From positions 182,523 through 229,503 of the forward strand of contig NZ_BMQQ01000004.1 of NCBI RefSeq assembly GCF_014648195.1: 46,981 nt of DNA, in the 5' to 3' direction. A program made the translations under genes and the position numbers. Positions 17,702-25,062 of this stretch are shown here, one piece after another (the stretch's first letter is position 1; each line of letters starts with the position of its first letter). The notes beneath the pieces are model-generated. The model was not told the DNA's origin and did not search any database. It worked only from the letters and a program-made list of their open reading frames with translations. The stretch is from Streptomyces purpureus (lineage in GTDB: Bacteria > Actinomycetota > Actinomycetes > Streptomycetales > Streptomycetaceae).

Positions 17702-18358
17702 TCATCGCCGCCAGGCCCGGAGCACCGCCTCGATCGCCGGTGCGACCCTCCTCCGGGCCTGGTGGCGGGGGACCCTCTGCATCAGCAGGGCGTCGTACTC
17801 GGTGTCCACATGCCGTACGGCCGCCCGCACCGCCGCCCCGACCGCCCCCGGGTCCAGCGCCCGGCCCGCGGCCGAGCGCCCCACCCGGCCGCTGCCCCGC
17901 ACCGACGCGTGCGCCGCTATCTCATCCGCACGCGCGGCCGGACAGTCCGGATAGAGCCGCAGGATCTCGGCCCGGAACGCCGCCATGAACCGCACGTCCT
18001 GCGCCGCCCGCCGGGCCGCGTCCCGCTCCCGCCGCCGCGCCCGGGCGTCAGCGTCGGCCAGACACGCGGCCTCCGCCACGGCCAGCGCGGCCTCCTCGAC
18101 GAGCAGGCCCTGCCGCTCGTAGCGCGTACGCCGCTTGTTGTGCCGCACCACCACCGCCCACAGCGCACTTGCCTCGCGGGCCCGGCGGGTGAGCGCGGCG
18201 TCACCGCGCGGCAGGTAGACCAGATGACCGAGGTCGGCGCAGTCCAGGCAGTACGTGCGGTGGAACTCCATGACGATCATCGACAGCGGGCCCGTACGGC
18301 ACTCTCCGCACCAACGGCCCTTGAGCGGCTGGACGACCAGCGGCGGTTCGACGGCCAT
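17702..18358 (-). CDS. DUF2293-type protein with zinc ribbon (218 aa)
   Basis: N-terminal CxxC pair (WCGECRTG and YCLDCADL, about residues 17-20 and 37-40) suggests a zinc ribbon. A long basic, Ala/Arg-rich helical middle and a C-terminal region with LYPDCPA, SGRVGRSAAGRALDP and HVDTEYDALLM resemble the actinobacterial DUF2293 family, whose function is unknown. The ATG at 18358 lies 1 nt after the stop of the gene upstream (TGAGATG), so translation is coupled. Confidence 0.78.
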   Translation of the reverse strand: MAVEPPLVVQPLKGRWCGECRTGPLSMIVMEFHRTYCLDCADLGHLVYLPRGDAALTRRAREASALWAVVVRHNKRRTRYERQGLLVEEAALAVAEAACLADADARARRRERDAARRAAQDVRFMAAFRAEILRLYPDCPAARADEIAAHASVRGSGRVGRSAAGRALDPGAVGAAVRAAVRHVDTEYDALLMQRVPRHQARRRVAPAIEAVLRAWRR

Positions 18359-18359
18359 C

Positions 18360-18821
18360 TCAGCGCACGCTCGGCGCCGCGGCCTCGATGAACTCCTCCA
18401 GCGCCTGCCGCGCCTGCTCGGAGCGGCGCGCCCGGTCCTCCCCGTCCCTCGCCTCGTGCATGCAGTTGGTCACCTCGAAAGCGGCGTCGGCCAGTTCACG
18501 GGCGCGGAGGTCGTCGCTCACCAGCTGCACCCGGAACAGCGCCTGCCGCGCCGCCGTCCGCAGCCGGTACGACTCGAAGCGGGACTCCTCGGCCTCGGGG
18601 GCGTGGCGCCCCGCGTCCATCGTCCGGAACCAGCGGTCGTTCTGGCTGCGGCGGTATTCGATGACGGCGCCGGCGAAGGCGCTGTACGTGGAGATGCGTT
18701 CCTGGCGCAGCTGCTCGTCCCGGGCGAGGGCCGCCGCGCGCTCGGTGGACCGGGCCTGGAAGAAGTGGGTGACGACCGCGCCGAGGAGGGTACCCAGCAC
18801 CGCTATCAGAGCCGTGTCCAT
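18360..18821 (-). CDS. Membrane-anchored coiled-coil protein (153 aa)
   Basis: A single N-terminal membrane segment (TALIAVLGTLLGAVVTHFF) is followed by a charged helical region rich in Arg, Ala and Glu, so it is probably anchored with a cytoplasmic coiled coil. No family recognised with confidence. The ATG at 18821 has GGAGCGAGAG upstream. It forms a tight two-gene operon with the DUF2293 gene, separated by 1 nt. It is divergent from the DUF7873-like gene. Confidence 0.72.
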   Translation of the reverse strand: MDTALIAVLGTLLGAVVTHFFQARSTERAAALARDEQLRQERISTYSAFAGAVIEYRRSQNDRWFRTMDAGRHAPEAEESRFESYRLRTAARQALFRVQLVSDDLRARELADAAFEVTNCMHEARDGEDRARRSEQARQALEEFIEAAAPSVR

Positions 18822-18898
18822 CGTTCTCTCGCTCCTCGCGTCCGACCAGGGATGTCCGCCCGGAGAAAAATCATTCGATCCGACAGTCCTGTACTGGC

Positions 18899-18904
18899 TA
18901 GATT
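18899..18904 (+). promoter_or_regulatory. -10 box of a leaderless gene
   Basis: TAGATT at 18899-18904 lies 7 nt before the ATG at 18912, and there is no Shine-Dalgarno between them. Transcription would begin at or next to the start codon. Confidence 0.5.
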
Positions 18905-18911
18905 CTCGGTC

Positions 18912-19643
18912 ATGGCGAAGCTCAATCAGATCATCGCGGTCGAGAAGGGCGTCAAGTCCAAGGCGCATCAGGACCTGGCGACGGCTCAGCACGGGCTGCA
19001 GAAGCCCGCGTTGCTGGCCGGCCTCTCCCGTACGTACCAGCCGAAGGACGAGGAGGGCGAGCAGCTGCCGCCCGAGTCGACGCTCGTCCAGGTCAAGGCC
19101 GAGGACGTGCTGCGGGACACGGCGAAGACCCTGACCCGGCTGTTCGATGTGACCGCCACCAAGGACTGGGCGAACTGCGACGCCCGCGCGGACGTCACGG
19201 TCGACGGCCGTGTCCTGGTCGGCCAGGTGCCCGTCGCGTATCTCCTGTTCCTGGAGAAGCAGTTGGCGGACATCAACGCCTTCCTCCGCAAGCTGCCGGT
19301 GCTGGACGCCGCCGAGTCGTGGACACAGGACCCGTCGACGGACGCGTGGAAGACCGAGCCCGTACGGACCCTGCGGACGAAGAAGGTGCCCCGCAACCAC
19401 GTGAAGGCGGAGGCGACCGACAAGCACCCGGCGCAGGTCGAGGTGTACTACGAGGACGTGCCGGTCGGCTACTGGACGACCGTGAAGTTCTCCGGCGCGC
19501 TGGCCGCCCGGCGGGTCAACGAGCTCCTCGACCGGGTCGAGAAGCTCCAGCAGGCCGTGAAGTTCGCCCGCGAGGAGGCGAACGGCGTGGAGGTCACCGA
19601 CCAGCGGGTGGGTGACGCCGTCTTCGGCTACCTCTTCGGGTAG
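18912..19643 (+). CDS. Conserved DUF7873-like protein beside Y-RNA-like element (243 aa)
   Basis: Soluble protein starting MAKLNQIIAVEKGVKSKAHQ. It is charged throughout, with an ordered middle containing FDVTATKDWANCDARADVTVDG and TRTK-like basic patches (TLRTKKVPRNHVKAEATDKH). The sequence resembles an actinobacterial and phage-associated conserved family that I tentatively name DUF7873; its role is unknown. No signal peptide or membrane segment is present. The gene appears leaderless. It ends in a strong terminator (19656-19681), and about 90 nt further on the same strand lies the permuted tRNA-like RNA, which makes a functional link with RNA worth testing. That link is inference only. Confidence 0.75.
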   Translation: MAKLNQIIAVEKGVKSKAHQDLATAQHGLQKPALLAGLSRTYQPKDEEGEQLPPESTLVQVKAEDVLRDTAKTLTRLFDVTATKDWANCDARADVTVDGRVLVGQVPVAYLLFLEKQLADINAFLRKLPVLDAAESWTQDPSTDAWKTEPVRTLRTKKVPRNHVKAEATDKHPAQVEVYYEDVPVGYWTTVKFSGALAARRVNELLDRVEKLQQAVKFAREEANGVEVTDQRVGDAVFGYLFG

Positions 19644-19655
19644 CCCCCATCAACT

Positions 19656-19681
19656 CCCCGGCCGCCGCAGCGCGGCCGGGG
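19656..19681 (+). terminator. Terminator after the DUF7873-like gene
   Basis: CCCCGGCCGC at 19656-19665 pairs perfectly with GCGGCCGGGG at 19672-19681 around a 6-nt loop, 12 nt after the stop codon. It separates this gene from the structured RNA downstream. Confidence 0.85.
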
Positions 19682-19768
19682 TGCGCGAGGAGCGCAAAGC
19701 TGAAGCTGAAGCTTGTCGTGAATCCGCGGCCCTTCTGTGAGGGGTCGCGTTCAAACTCAGACTATTGC

Positions 19769-19908
19769 TCCAGACTCAGCATCCGCCGCTCATCGCCGGA
19801 CGACCGGGCCCGGGCCCGAAACGTCGAGTTGCCGGTTCAACTCCGGCCCGCGGAGCTCGATCTGCGGTGGTCTAAAGGTAGGACGCGACGTCATCATGCT
19901 GACCCGGA
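19769..19908 (+). ncRNA. Y-RNA-like (YrlA-type) RNA with circularly permuted tRNA fold
   Basis: Read 5' to 3', tRNA parts appear in permuted order. Anticodon-stem 3' strand CGTCG (19822-19826), linker AGTT, T-arm GCCGG-TTCAACT-CCGGC (19831-19847) and acceptor 3' strand CCGCGGA (19848-19854) come first. A closing loop GCTCGA follows, then acceptor 5' strand TCTGCGG (19861-19867), TG, D-arm GTCT-AAAGGTA-GGAC (19870-19884), G, and anticodon-stem 5' strand CGACG (19886-19890). Acceptor pairing is 7/7 with one G-T, anticodon stem 5/5, T-stem 5/5, D-stem 4/4 with one G-T. An outer helix TCAGCAT (19776-19782)/ATGCTGA (19896-19902) and TCC/GGA (19769-19771/19906-19908) close the structure. This is the architecture of the tRNA-mimic module of bacterial Y RNAs, whose outer stem binds the Ro protein Rsr. 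Exact ends are unknown; no TROVE gene is in the window. Confidence 0.78.
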
Positions 19909-20074
19909 CTCTTCACCGCGCCGGCGTGTGATTGTGAGCGGCACTGAAAGGGCTCGGGGGTTGGCTACGCCCCCGGGCCCGCTCCCGTTTCCGGGCCGGT
20001 CTCCGGGTCTCCGGGCCCGCTCTCCGTCTCCGGGCCGCTCTCGTTCCCGAGCCCCTTCCTGCCCCCCGGGGCCG

Positions 20075-21286
20075 CTACTGCCGGTACCCGCTCAGGAAGC
20101 GGCCGATCCGGCTGATCGCGGCGTCGAGGTCGTCGGCGTACGGAAGCGTCAGGATGCGGAAGTGGTCGGGGCGCGGCCAGTTGAAGCCGGTGCCCTGGAC
20201 GACCTGGATCTTCTCGCGCAGGAGCAGGTCCAGGACGAACTTCTCGTCGTCGTGGATCTTGTGCACCTTCGGATCCAGGCGGGGGAAGGCGTACAGCGCG
20301 CCCTTGGGCTTCACGCACGAGACCCCGGGGATCTCGTTGAGCTTCTCCCACGCGCGGTCGCGCTGCTCGTACAGCCTGCCGCCGGGCGCGGTCAGCTCGC
20401 CGATGGACTGGCGGCCGCCGAGCGCGGCCTGGATGGCGTACTGGGCGGGCGCGTTGGGGCACAGCCGCATGGAGGCGAGCATCGTGAGCCCCTCCAGGTA
20501 GTTACGCGCGTGCTGCTTGGGGCCCGTGACCACGAGCCAGCCGGAGCGGAAGCCGGCGACGCGGTACGTCTTCGACAGGCCGGAGAAGGTCAGGACGACC
20601 AGGTCCGGGGCGAGGGCGGCGGCCGAGTGGTGGACCGCGTCGTCGTAGACGATCTGGTCGTAGATCTCGTCGGCGAAGACCATCAGGTGGTGGCGGCGGG
20701 CGAGATCGAGGATGCCCTCGACGATCTCGCGCGGATAGACCGCACCCGTGGGGTTGTTGGGATTGATGATGACGACCGCTTTGGTACGGTCGGTGATCTT
20801 CGCGGCCATGTCGTCGAGGTCCGGGTACCACTCGGCGGACTCGTCGCACAGGTAGTGCACGGCCTTGCCGCCGGCGAGCGTGGTGACCGCGGTCCACAGC
20901 GGGAAGTCCGGCGCGGGGATGAGGACTTCGTCCCCGTCCTCCAGAAGCGCCTGCACGGCCATGGAGACCAGCTCGGAGACGCCGTTGCCGAGGAAGACGT
21001 CGTCGACGTCGACATCCGGGACGCCGAGGGCCTGGTAGCGCTGGGCGACGGCGCGCCGTGCGGAGAGGATGCCGCGCGAGTCGGTGTAGCCGTGGGCCTG
21101 CGGAAGCATCCGGATCATGTCCTGGACGATCTCCTCGGGCGCCTCGAAACCGAAGAGCGCGGGGTTGCCGGTGTTGAGGCGCAGCACACTGTGGCCCGCC
21201 TCCTCCAGCGCGTTGGCGTGCTCGATCACCGGGCCCCGGATCTCGTAGCAGACCTCGCTGAGCTTGCTCGACTGCCGGAACTCCAT
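20075..21286 (-). CDS. alaA: Alanine aminotransferase, AlaA type (403 aa)
   Basis: PLP-dependent fold type I aminotransferase interconverting pyruvate/glutamate and alanine/2-oxoglutarate. The sequence matches the AlaA (YfbQ) pattern closely: EIRGPVIEHA, LNTGNPALFGF, HGYTDSRG, the INPNNPTGAVY motif, FADEIYDQI, and the PLP lysine in SGLSKTYRVAGFRSGW near residue 240. Length is typical. The ATG at 21286 has GGAGG at 21296-21300; an upstream in-frame extension to 21352 lies inside the divergent promoter and is rejected. It is transcribed divergently from an HxlR regulator whose palindromes lie in the shared 84-bp region, so that regulator may control it. Confidence 0.93.
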   Translation of the reverse strand: MEFRQSSKLSEVCYEIRGPVIEHANALEEAGHSVLRLNTGNPALFGFEAPEEIVQDMIRMLPQAHGYTDSRGILSARRAVAQRYQALGVPDVDVDDVFLGNGVSELVSMAVQALLEDGDEVLIPAPDFPLWTAVTTLAGGKAVHYLCDESAEWYPDLDDMAAKITDRTKAVVIINPNNPTGAVYPREIVEGILDLARRHHLMVFADEIYDQIVYDDAVHHSAAALAPDLVVLTFSGLSKTYRVAGFRSGWLVVTGPKQHARNYLEGLTMLASMRLCPNAPAQYAIQAALGGRQSIGELTAPGGRLYEQRDRAWEKLNEIPGVSCVKPKGALYAFPRLDPKVHKIHDDEKFVLDLLLREKIQVVQGTGFNWPRPDHFRILTLPYADDLDAAISRIGRFLSGYRQ

Positions 21287-21313
21287 GCGCGACGACCTCC
21301 CGAATGATGTGTT

Positions 21314-21364
21314 GCTTGGTTTTACCAAGCTCACGCTTGGAAAGTCCAACAACTTGTCTAGACT
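21314..21364. promoter_or_regulatory. Divergent operator/promoter for alaA and the HxlR gene
   Basis: A perfect 7+3+7 palindrome GCTTGGT-TTT-ACCAAGC at 21314-21330 and a second, TTGGA-AAG-TCCAA at 21337-21349, sit in the gap. On the plus strand TTGGAA (21337-21342), 16 bp, and TAGACT (21359-21364) form a promoter placing the start next to the ATG at 21371 (leaderless). The second palindrome covers the -35 box, as expected for autorepression. Confidence 0.65.
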
Positions 21365-21370
21365 CCACGC

Positions 21371-22015
21371 ATGCCACGTCAGCCGTCACGCCGCCGAAGC
21401 TACGACCAGTACTGCGCCGCCGCCCGCGCCCTCGACGCCGTGGGCGACCGCTGGACCCTGCTGATCGTCCGCGAACTCCTCGCGGGCCCGCGCCGCTACA
21501 CCGACCTGCACGCGGACCTGCCCGGTGTCAGCACGGACGTGCTCGCCTCCCGGCTCAAGGACATGGAGCGCGACGAACTGGCCACCCGGCGCAGGCTCCC
21601 GCCGCCCTCCCCGGCGTACGTCTACGAACTCACCGACCGGGGCCGGGAGTTGATGCCGGTGCTGCGGGCGCTCTCCGGCTGGGGGGCATCGGTCCTCGAC
21701 GGCCCCCGCCCCACCGACGCCGTACGCGCCCACTGGTTCGCCATCCCGCTGCTGCGGGCACTGGACGGGGTCGCGGGGGAGGGGGTGATCGGGATCGCCC
21801 TGGACGAAGGCGAGTTCCACGTACGGATCGGCCCGGACGGCCCCTCGTACGGCGACGGGCCCGCGCCCGCCCCGGACGCCCGGCTGCGGATGGACGCCCC
21901 GACGTGTCTGGCCGTCGGGCGGGGGGAGGTCTCCGTGGGGGAGGGGGTGCGGACGGGGCGTATCGAGCTGTCCGGGACCGGCCCGCTCGGCGCGGAACTC
22001 GCCCAACTCGACTGA
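21371..22015 (+). CDS. HxlR-type regulator with C-terminal SCP2-like domain (214 aa)
   Basis: The N-terminal winged helix-turn-helix has the HxlR signature: CAAARALDAVGDRWTLLIVR, the LLAGPRRYTDL segment, and the recognition region STDVLASRLKDMERD. HxlR proteins are dimeric repressors or activators. The second half (about residues 115-214) contains an SCP2/sterol-carrier-like fold, seen in ARLRMDAPTCLAVGRGEVS, which may bind a hydrophobic ligand. The gene is probably leaderless (see promoter) and divergent from alaA. The regulator is expected to bind the two palindromes between them. Confidence 0.85.
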   Translation: MPRQPSRRRSYDQYCAAARALDAVGDRWTLLIVRELLAGPRRYTDLHADLPGVSTDVLASRLKDMERDELATRRRLPPPSPAYVYELTDRGRELMPVLRALSGWGASVLDGPRPTDAVRAHWFAIPLLRALDGVAGEGVIGIALDEGEFHVRIGPDGPSYGDGPAPAPDARLRMDAPTCLAVGRGEVSVGEGVRTGRIELSGTGPLGAELAQLD

Positions 22016-22050
22016 AGCCGCACAGAAGCCGTACGGCTCGGAAGGACGGC

Positions 22051-22473
22051 TCAGGAAGCGGATGGCACGGGCTGCGTGGGCTGTACGGGGTTCGTGGGTT
22101 CCGCGAGCGCCGCGAGCTCCACGGGGTCGCCTGCCGCGTTCAGCGCCGCCGCCAGCCGGTCCCTGGCCTCCGTCTGCGCCGCGATCCGGGCGTCCAGCAC
22201 CGCGAGGCGCCGGCGCGCGATGGCGAGCCCGACGGCGGACGGCGGCGCCACGGTCATGTCGCCGTCCAGGCAGACCCGGAACGCCGTCACGTCCTCCAGG
22301 GTGAGCCCGGCCTCCAGGAGGTACCGGATGTTCCGTACGCGGACGACGGCCCCGGCGTCGTACACGCGGTAGCCGTTGTCCGCCCGGGCCGATGTGATCA
22401 GCCCCGCCTGCTCGTAGTGGCGCAGGGCGCGGGCCGTCGTGCCCGTGGCCCGGGCCAGTTCACCGATGAGCAC
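22051..22473 (-). CDS. MerR-family transcriptional regulator (140 aa)
   Basis: MerR winged-helix DNA-binding domain at the N-terminus: LIGELARATGTTARALRHYE followed by QAGLI, NGYRVYD and a helical coiled-coil region (LARRRLAVLDARIAAQTEAR). The effector domain is short and lacks the MerR metal cysteines, so the inducer is probably a small organic molecule. GTG 22473 is preferred because GGAGG lies 7 nt upstream and the family begins at this point. A GTG at 22512 overlaps the upstream SDR stop as GTGA and is an alternative start. It follows the SDR gene in the same operon. Confidence 0.87.
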   Translation of the reverse strand: MLIGELARATGTTARALRHYEQAGLITSARADNGYRVYDAGAVVRVRNIRYLLEAGLTLEDVTAFRVCLDGDMTVAPPSAVGLAIARRRLAVLDARIAAQTEARDRLAAALNAAGDPVELAALAEPTNPVQPTQPVPSAS

Positions 22474-22508
22474 GCCGCCACCTCCGGCGGCCAGTAGACC
22501 ACGCCGGA

Positions 22509-23261
22509 TCACGCGACCAGCGCGCCCCCGTCCACGGACAGGACCGTCCCCGTGACGAACGACGCCCGCGGGTCGGCGAGCATCCCGATCGCCCAGGCGA
22601 CCTCCTCCGGCCGCCCGATCCGCCCCTGCGGGGTGTGTGCCAACTGCCAGTCTCGTACGGCCGCGAGCTCCTCGGGCGTCAGACCGCGGTGCTCACCGAT
22701 CGGGGTGTCCACCGCGCCCGGGGCGACCGCCACCACCCGTACGCCGCGCGGCGCGAGCTCCACGGCCCAGCTGCGGGTGAGCGTCTCCAGGGCGCTCTTG
22801 GTGGCCGGATAGACGGAGTTGCCCGGCCAGCCGCGCTGCCCGACCGCCGTGCTCACATTGACGACGACCCCGCCGGCGGCTTCCAGCGCGGGCAGCGCGG
22901 CCTGGGTGAGCAGGACCGGGGCGACGACGTTCGTCGCGAGGAGGGCGTGGACGGTCTCCCGGTCCAGGGTGCCGAGTGGGCCGCCGGTGGCGATACCGGC
23001 GTTGTTGACGAGGACGTCGAGGCGGCCGTGGGCGTCGAGGACCTGACGTACGAGCCCCTCGGGGTCATCGGTGACATCGGCGACCAGCGGCCGGATCAGC
23101 GGCTCGCAGTGAGCGGTCCGCGCCAGGGGCTCCGGGCGGCGCCCGACGGCGACGACGGTCGCGCCCCGCGCGGCGAAGAGGCGGGCGGTGGCCCGGCCGA
23201 TACCGGTACCGGCTCCGGTGACGACGACGACCCTGCTGGAAGCGGTGTGGTTCGTGTTCAT
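22509..23261 (-). CDS. Short-chain dehydrogenase/reductase (250 aa)
   Basis: Classical SDR, an NAD(P)-dependent oxidoreductase. It has the cofactor motif TGAGTGIG (about residues 15-22), NNAG (about 86-89), the catalytic Ser in NVSTAVG, YxxxK in YPATK (about 150-154) and the C-terminal FVTGTVLSVDGG. GRRPEP after the second strand suggests NADP preference. The substrate is not predictable. It forms an operon with a MerR regulator, and a MerR-type dyad lies in its promoter, so the regulator probably controls it. Confidence 0.92.
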   Translation of the reverse strand: MNTNHTASSRVVVVTGAGTGIGRATARLFAARGATVVAVGRRPEPLARTAHCEPLIRPLVADVTDDPEGLVRQVLDAHGRLDVLVNNAGIATGGPLGTLDRETVHALLATNVVAPVLLTQAALPALEAAGGVVVNVSTAVGQRGWPGNSVYPATKSALETLTRSWAVELAPRGVRVVAVAPGAVDTPIGEHRGLTPEELAAVRDWQLAHTPQGRIGRPEEVAWAIGMLADPRASFVTGTVLSVDGGALVA

Positions 23262-23280
23262 GGAGGTGATCCTCGAACCC

Positions 23281-23301
23281 TGCCGCCAATGGCAAGGTCA
23301 A
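23281..23301 (-). promoter_or_regulatory. MerR-type operator/promoter of the SDR-MerR operon
   Basis: On the minus strand TTGACC (23301-23296) is followed by a dyad CCTTGCC-ATTGGC-GGCAGGG with one G-T mismatch, located between the -35 box and the expected -10 position. MerR proteins bind such dyads in long promoter spacers. The -10 is not clear. Confidence 0.5.
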
Positions 23302-23304
23302 ACC

Positions 23305-23940
23305 ATGCGATTCGAAGCGATCACCTGGGAGCGGATGGCCGGCGCCCTCGCCGCGTACGTCGACGGGCTGCGGCCGGGCGACGGGGGCCCCTGGCTGAAG
23401 GTGGGGATCGACGGTCCGCCGGCCGCGCCCGGGGCGGACCTCGCCGGACGCCTCGGTGAGGCGCTGCGGGTACGGGGCCGGTCGGTGGCCGTCGTCGCCA
23501 CGGAGGGCTTTCTGCGGCCCGCGTCGCTGCGGTTCGAGTACGGGAAGGAGGACCCGGACACCTACTACTCCGGCTGGTTCGACACCGGAGCCCTGTGGCG
23601 GGAGGTGTTCGCCCCGCTGGAGCCTGGCGGCACGGGCCGGATCCTGCCGGACCTGTGGGACCCGGCCGCCGACCGCGCGACCCGCACCCCGTACACGGAG
23701 CTCCCGCCCGGCGGAGTACTGGTACTGCACGGCCCGTTCCTGCTCGGTCACTGGTTCCCCTTCGACCTCACGGCTCACCTGAGCCTGACCCCGGCCGCCC
23801 TGGCCCGCCGCACCGAACACCCCTGGACCCTCCCGGCCTTCGCCCGCTACGACACCGAGACCACCCCCGCCACCACCGCCGACATCCTGATCCGCGCGGA
23901 CGACCCGTCCCACCCGGCGTGGTCCGGCCTGCCGGGGTAA
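23305..23940 (+). CDS. Uridine kinase-like P-loop-type protein (211 aa)
   Basis: Resembles actinobacterial uridine kinase-family proteins. The segment LKVGIDGPPAAPGADLAGRL stands where a kinase P-loop (G.DG..A.GK(S/T)) should be, but the Gly-Lys-Ser/Thr is replaced by Gly-Ala-Asp, so classical ATP binding is doubtful. Downstream FLRPASLRFEYG, the DTYYSGWFDTGALWREV segment and VLHGPFLLGH follow the family pattern. The ATG at 23305 has AAGG at 23294-23297. It is divergent from the SDR gene and convergent with the psuG/PfkB operon. I therefore call it uridine kinase-like rather than uridine kinase. Confidence 0.72.
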   Translation: MRFEAITWERMAGALAAYVDGLRPGDGGPWLKVGIDGPPAAPGADLAGRLGEALRVRGRSVAVVATEGFLRPASLRFEYGKEDPDTYYSGWFDTGALWREVFAPLEPGGTGRILPDLWDPAADRATRTPYTELPPGGVLVLHGPFLLGHWFPFDLTAHLSLTPAALARRTEHPWTLPAFARYDTETTPATTADILIRADDPSHPAWSGLPG

Positions 23941-24168
23941 GACGGGCGGAGCCCGGGGCGGGCTGCTCGCCGACGGGCGGCTGCGGGCGGAGCCGGGCGC
24001 GGCCGACAGCGGCCGGGAGCACCCCGGCCCGCCGACGCCGGGCCGGGAGCCCGGGGGCCGCCGGCCTGTCGCCCGGTCTGCGCCGACGCCAGCGCCGCGA
24101 GGACCCAGGCCGCCGCAGCCAGGCCCGGGGAGCTCTCCGGCCCCCGCCCACACTCCCCCGAGACGCCG
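23941..24168. other. Intergenic GC-rich stretch, no gene
   Basis: Between the convergent uridine kinase-like and PfkB genes. It contains several near-copies of ggccgggagc and other short inverted words that could form terminator hairpins, but no single dominant stem and no supported coding region. Confidence 0.5.
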
Positions 24169-25062
24169 CTACGCCCCCGTCGGTGGCCGGCCGCCCACCA
24201 GCGTCACCGCCTCGGCGCCCGCGCGGCAGCCGGCTGCCGCCGCTGTCGGGGCGTCCGCGCCGAGGAGGCGGGCCGCCAGGAACGCGCCGGTGAACGCGTC
24301 GCCCGCGCCTGTTGTGTCGCGGGCCCGCGCCGGCGTGCCCGGGACCTGGGTCACGACCTCCCCGCCCGCGGCGACCAGCGCGCCCGCCGCGCCCAGTGTC
24401 ACCGCCACCAGTCCGAAGCGGCGGCTCAGCGCGGCCGCCGCCGCATGCGGGGTGGCCAGGCCGGTCAGGAGCCGGGCCTCGTCGGCGTTGGGGAACAGCA
24501 GCCCCGCCCCCTCCGCCGCCGCCAGGAACCGTTCGGGGCCCAACTCCTTGAGGAAGCCCGTCGAGGCCGGGTCCACACTCACCCCGATCCCCGCCTCGCG
24601 CGCGTGCCGCAGCGCGAGCCGCGCCGCCGCGCGGCTGACGTCCGCGAAGAACAGGTAACCCGACAGGTGGAGATGGGCGACCCCGTCGAGCAGGTCCGGG
24701 GACCAGTCCTCCGGCGCCAGCCGCAGCGCCGCCCCGCTGTCGGTCAGGAACGTCCGCTCCGCGTCCGCGTCGACCAGCGCGATCACCGTCGCCGTCGGCG
24801 CCGCCGGATCGGCGACGAGCTCCGGCCGTACCCCCGCCGCCCGCAGCGCCGTCTCGTGCCAGGCCAGCGACTCCGTACCGACCCGGCCGAGGAGCCGTAC
24901 GTCCGGGGAGCCCGAACGAGCCGCCCAGCACGCGGCGTTGGCGCCCGCCCCGCCCGGCACCGTACGGATCCGCGCCGCCGTGTCCGTCGCGGGGGAGAGC
25001 GGGACACCGTGCCGGGCCACCACGTCGGTGACCACGTCCCCCACCACCAGCAGACCGCTCAC
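24169..25062 (-). CDS. psuK: PfkB-family carbohydrate kinase, probable pseudouridine kinase (297 aa)
   Basis: Ribokinase/PfkB fold. PGGAGANAACWAARSG near residue 37 is the first signature, and DTTGAGDAFTGAFLAARLL near residue 245 the second, with the catalytic Asp in GAGD. The GTG start at 25062 overlaps the upstream psuG stop as GTGA (25059-25062). The tight coupling to psuG argues that it phosphorylates pseudouridine to pseudouridine 5'-phosphate, the substrate of PsuG. This is inferred from context, since PfkB sequence alone does not define the sugar. Confidence 0.85.
   Translation of the reverse strand: MSGLLVVGDVVTDVVARHGVPLSPATDTAARIRTVPGGAGANAACWAARSGSPDVRLLGRVGTESLAWHETALRAAGVRPELVADPAAPTATVIALVDADAERTFLTDSGAALRLAPEDWSPDLLDGVAHLHLSGYLFFADVSRAAARLALRHAREAGIGVSVDPASTGFLKELGPERFLAAAEGAGLLFPNADEARLLTGLATPHAAAAALSRRFGLVAVTLGAAGALVAAGGEVVTQVPGTPARARDTTGAGDAFTGAFLAARLLGADAPTAAAAGCRAGAEAVTLVGGRPPTGA

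Noticed and set aside
19831..19854. Ordinary tRNA gene ending here
   Set aside because: The T-arm and acceptor 3' strand are convincing, but the upstream DNA gives no D-arm or anticodon stem; the matching parts lie downstream in permuted order.
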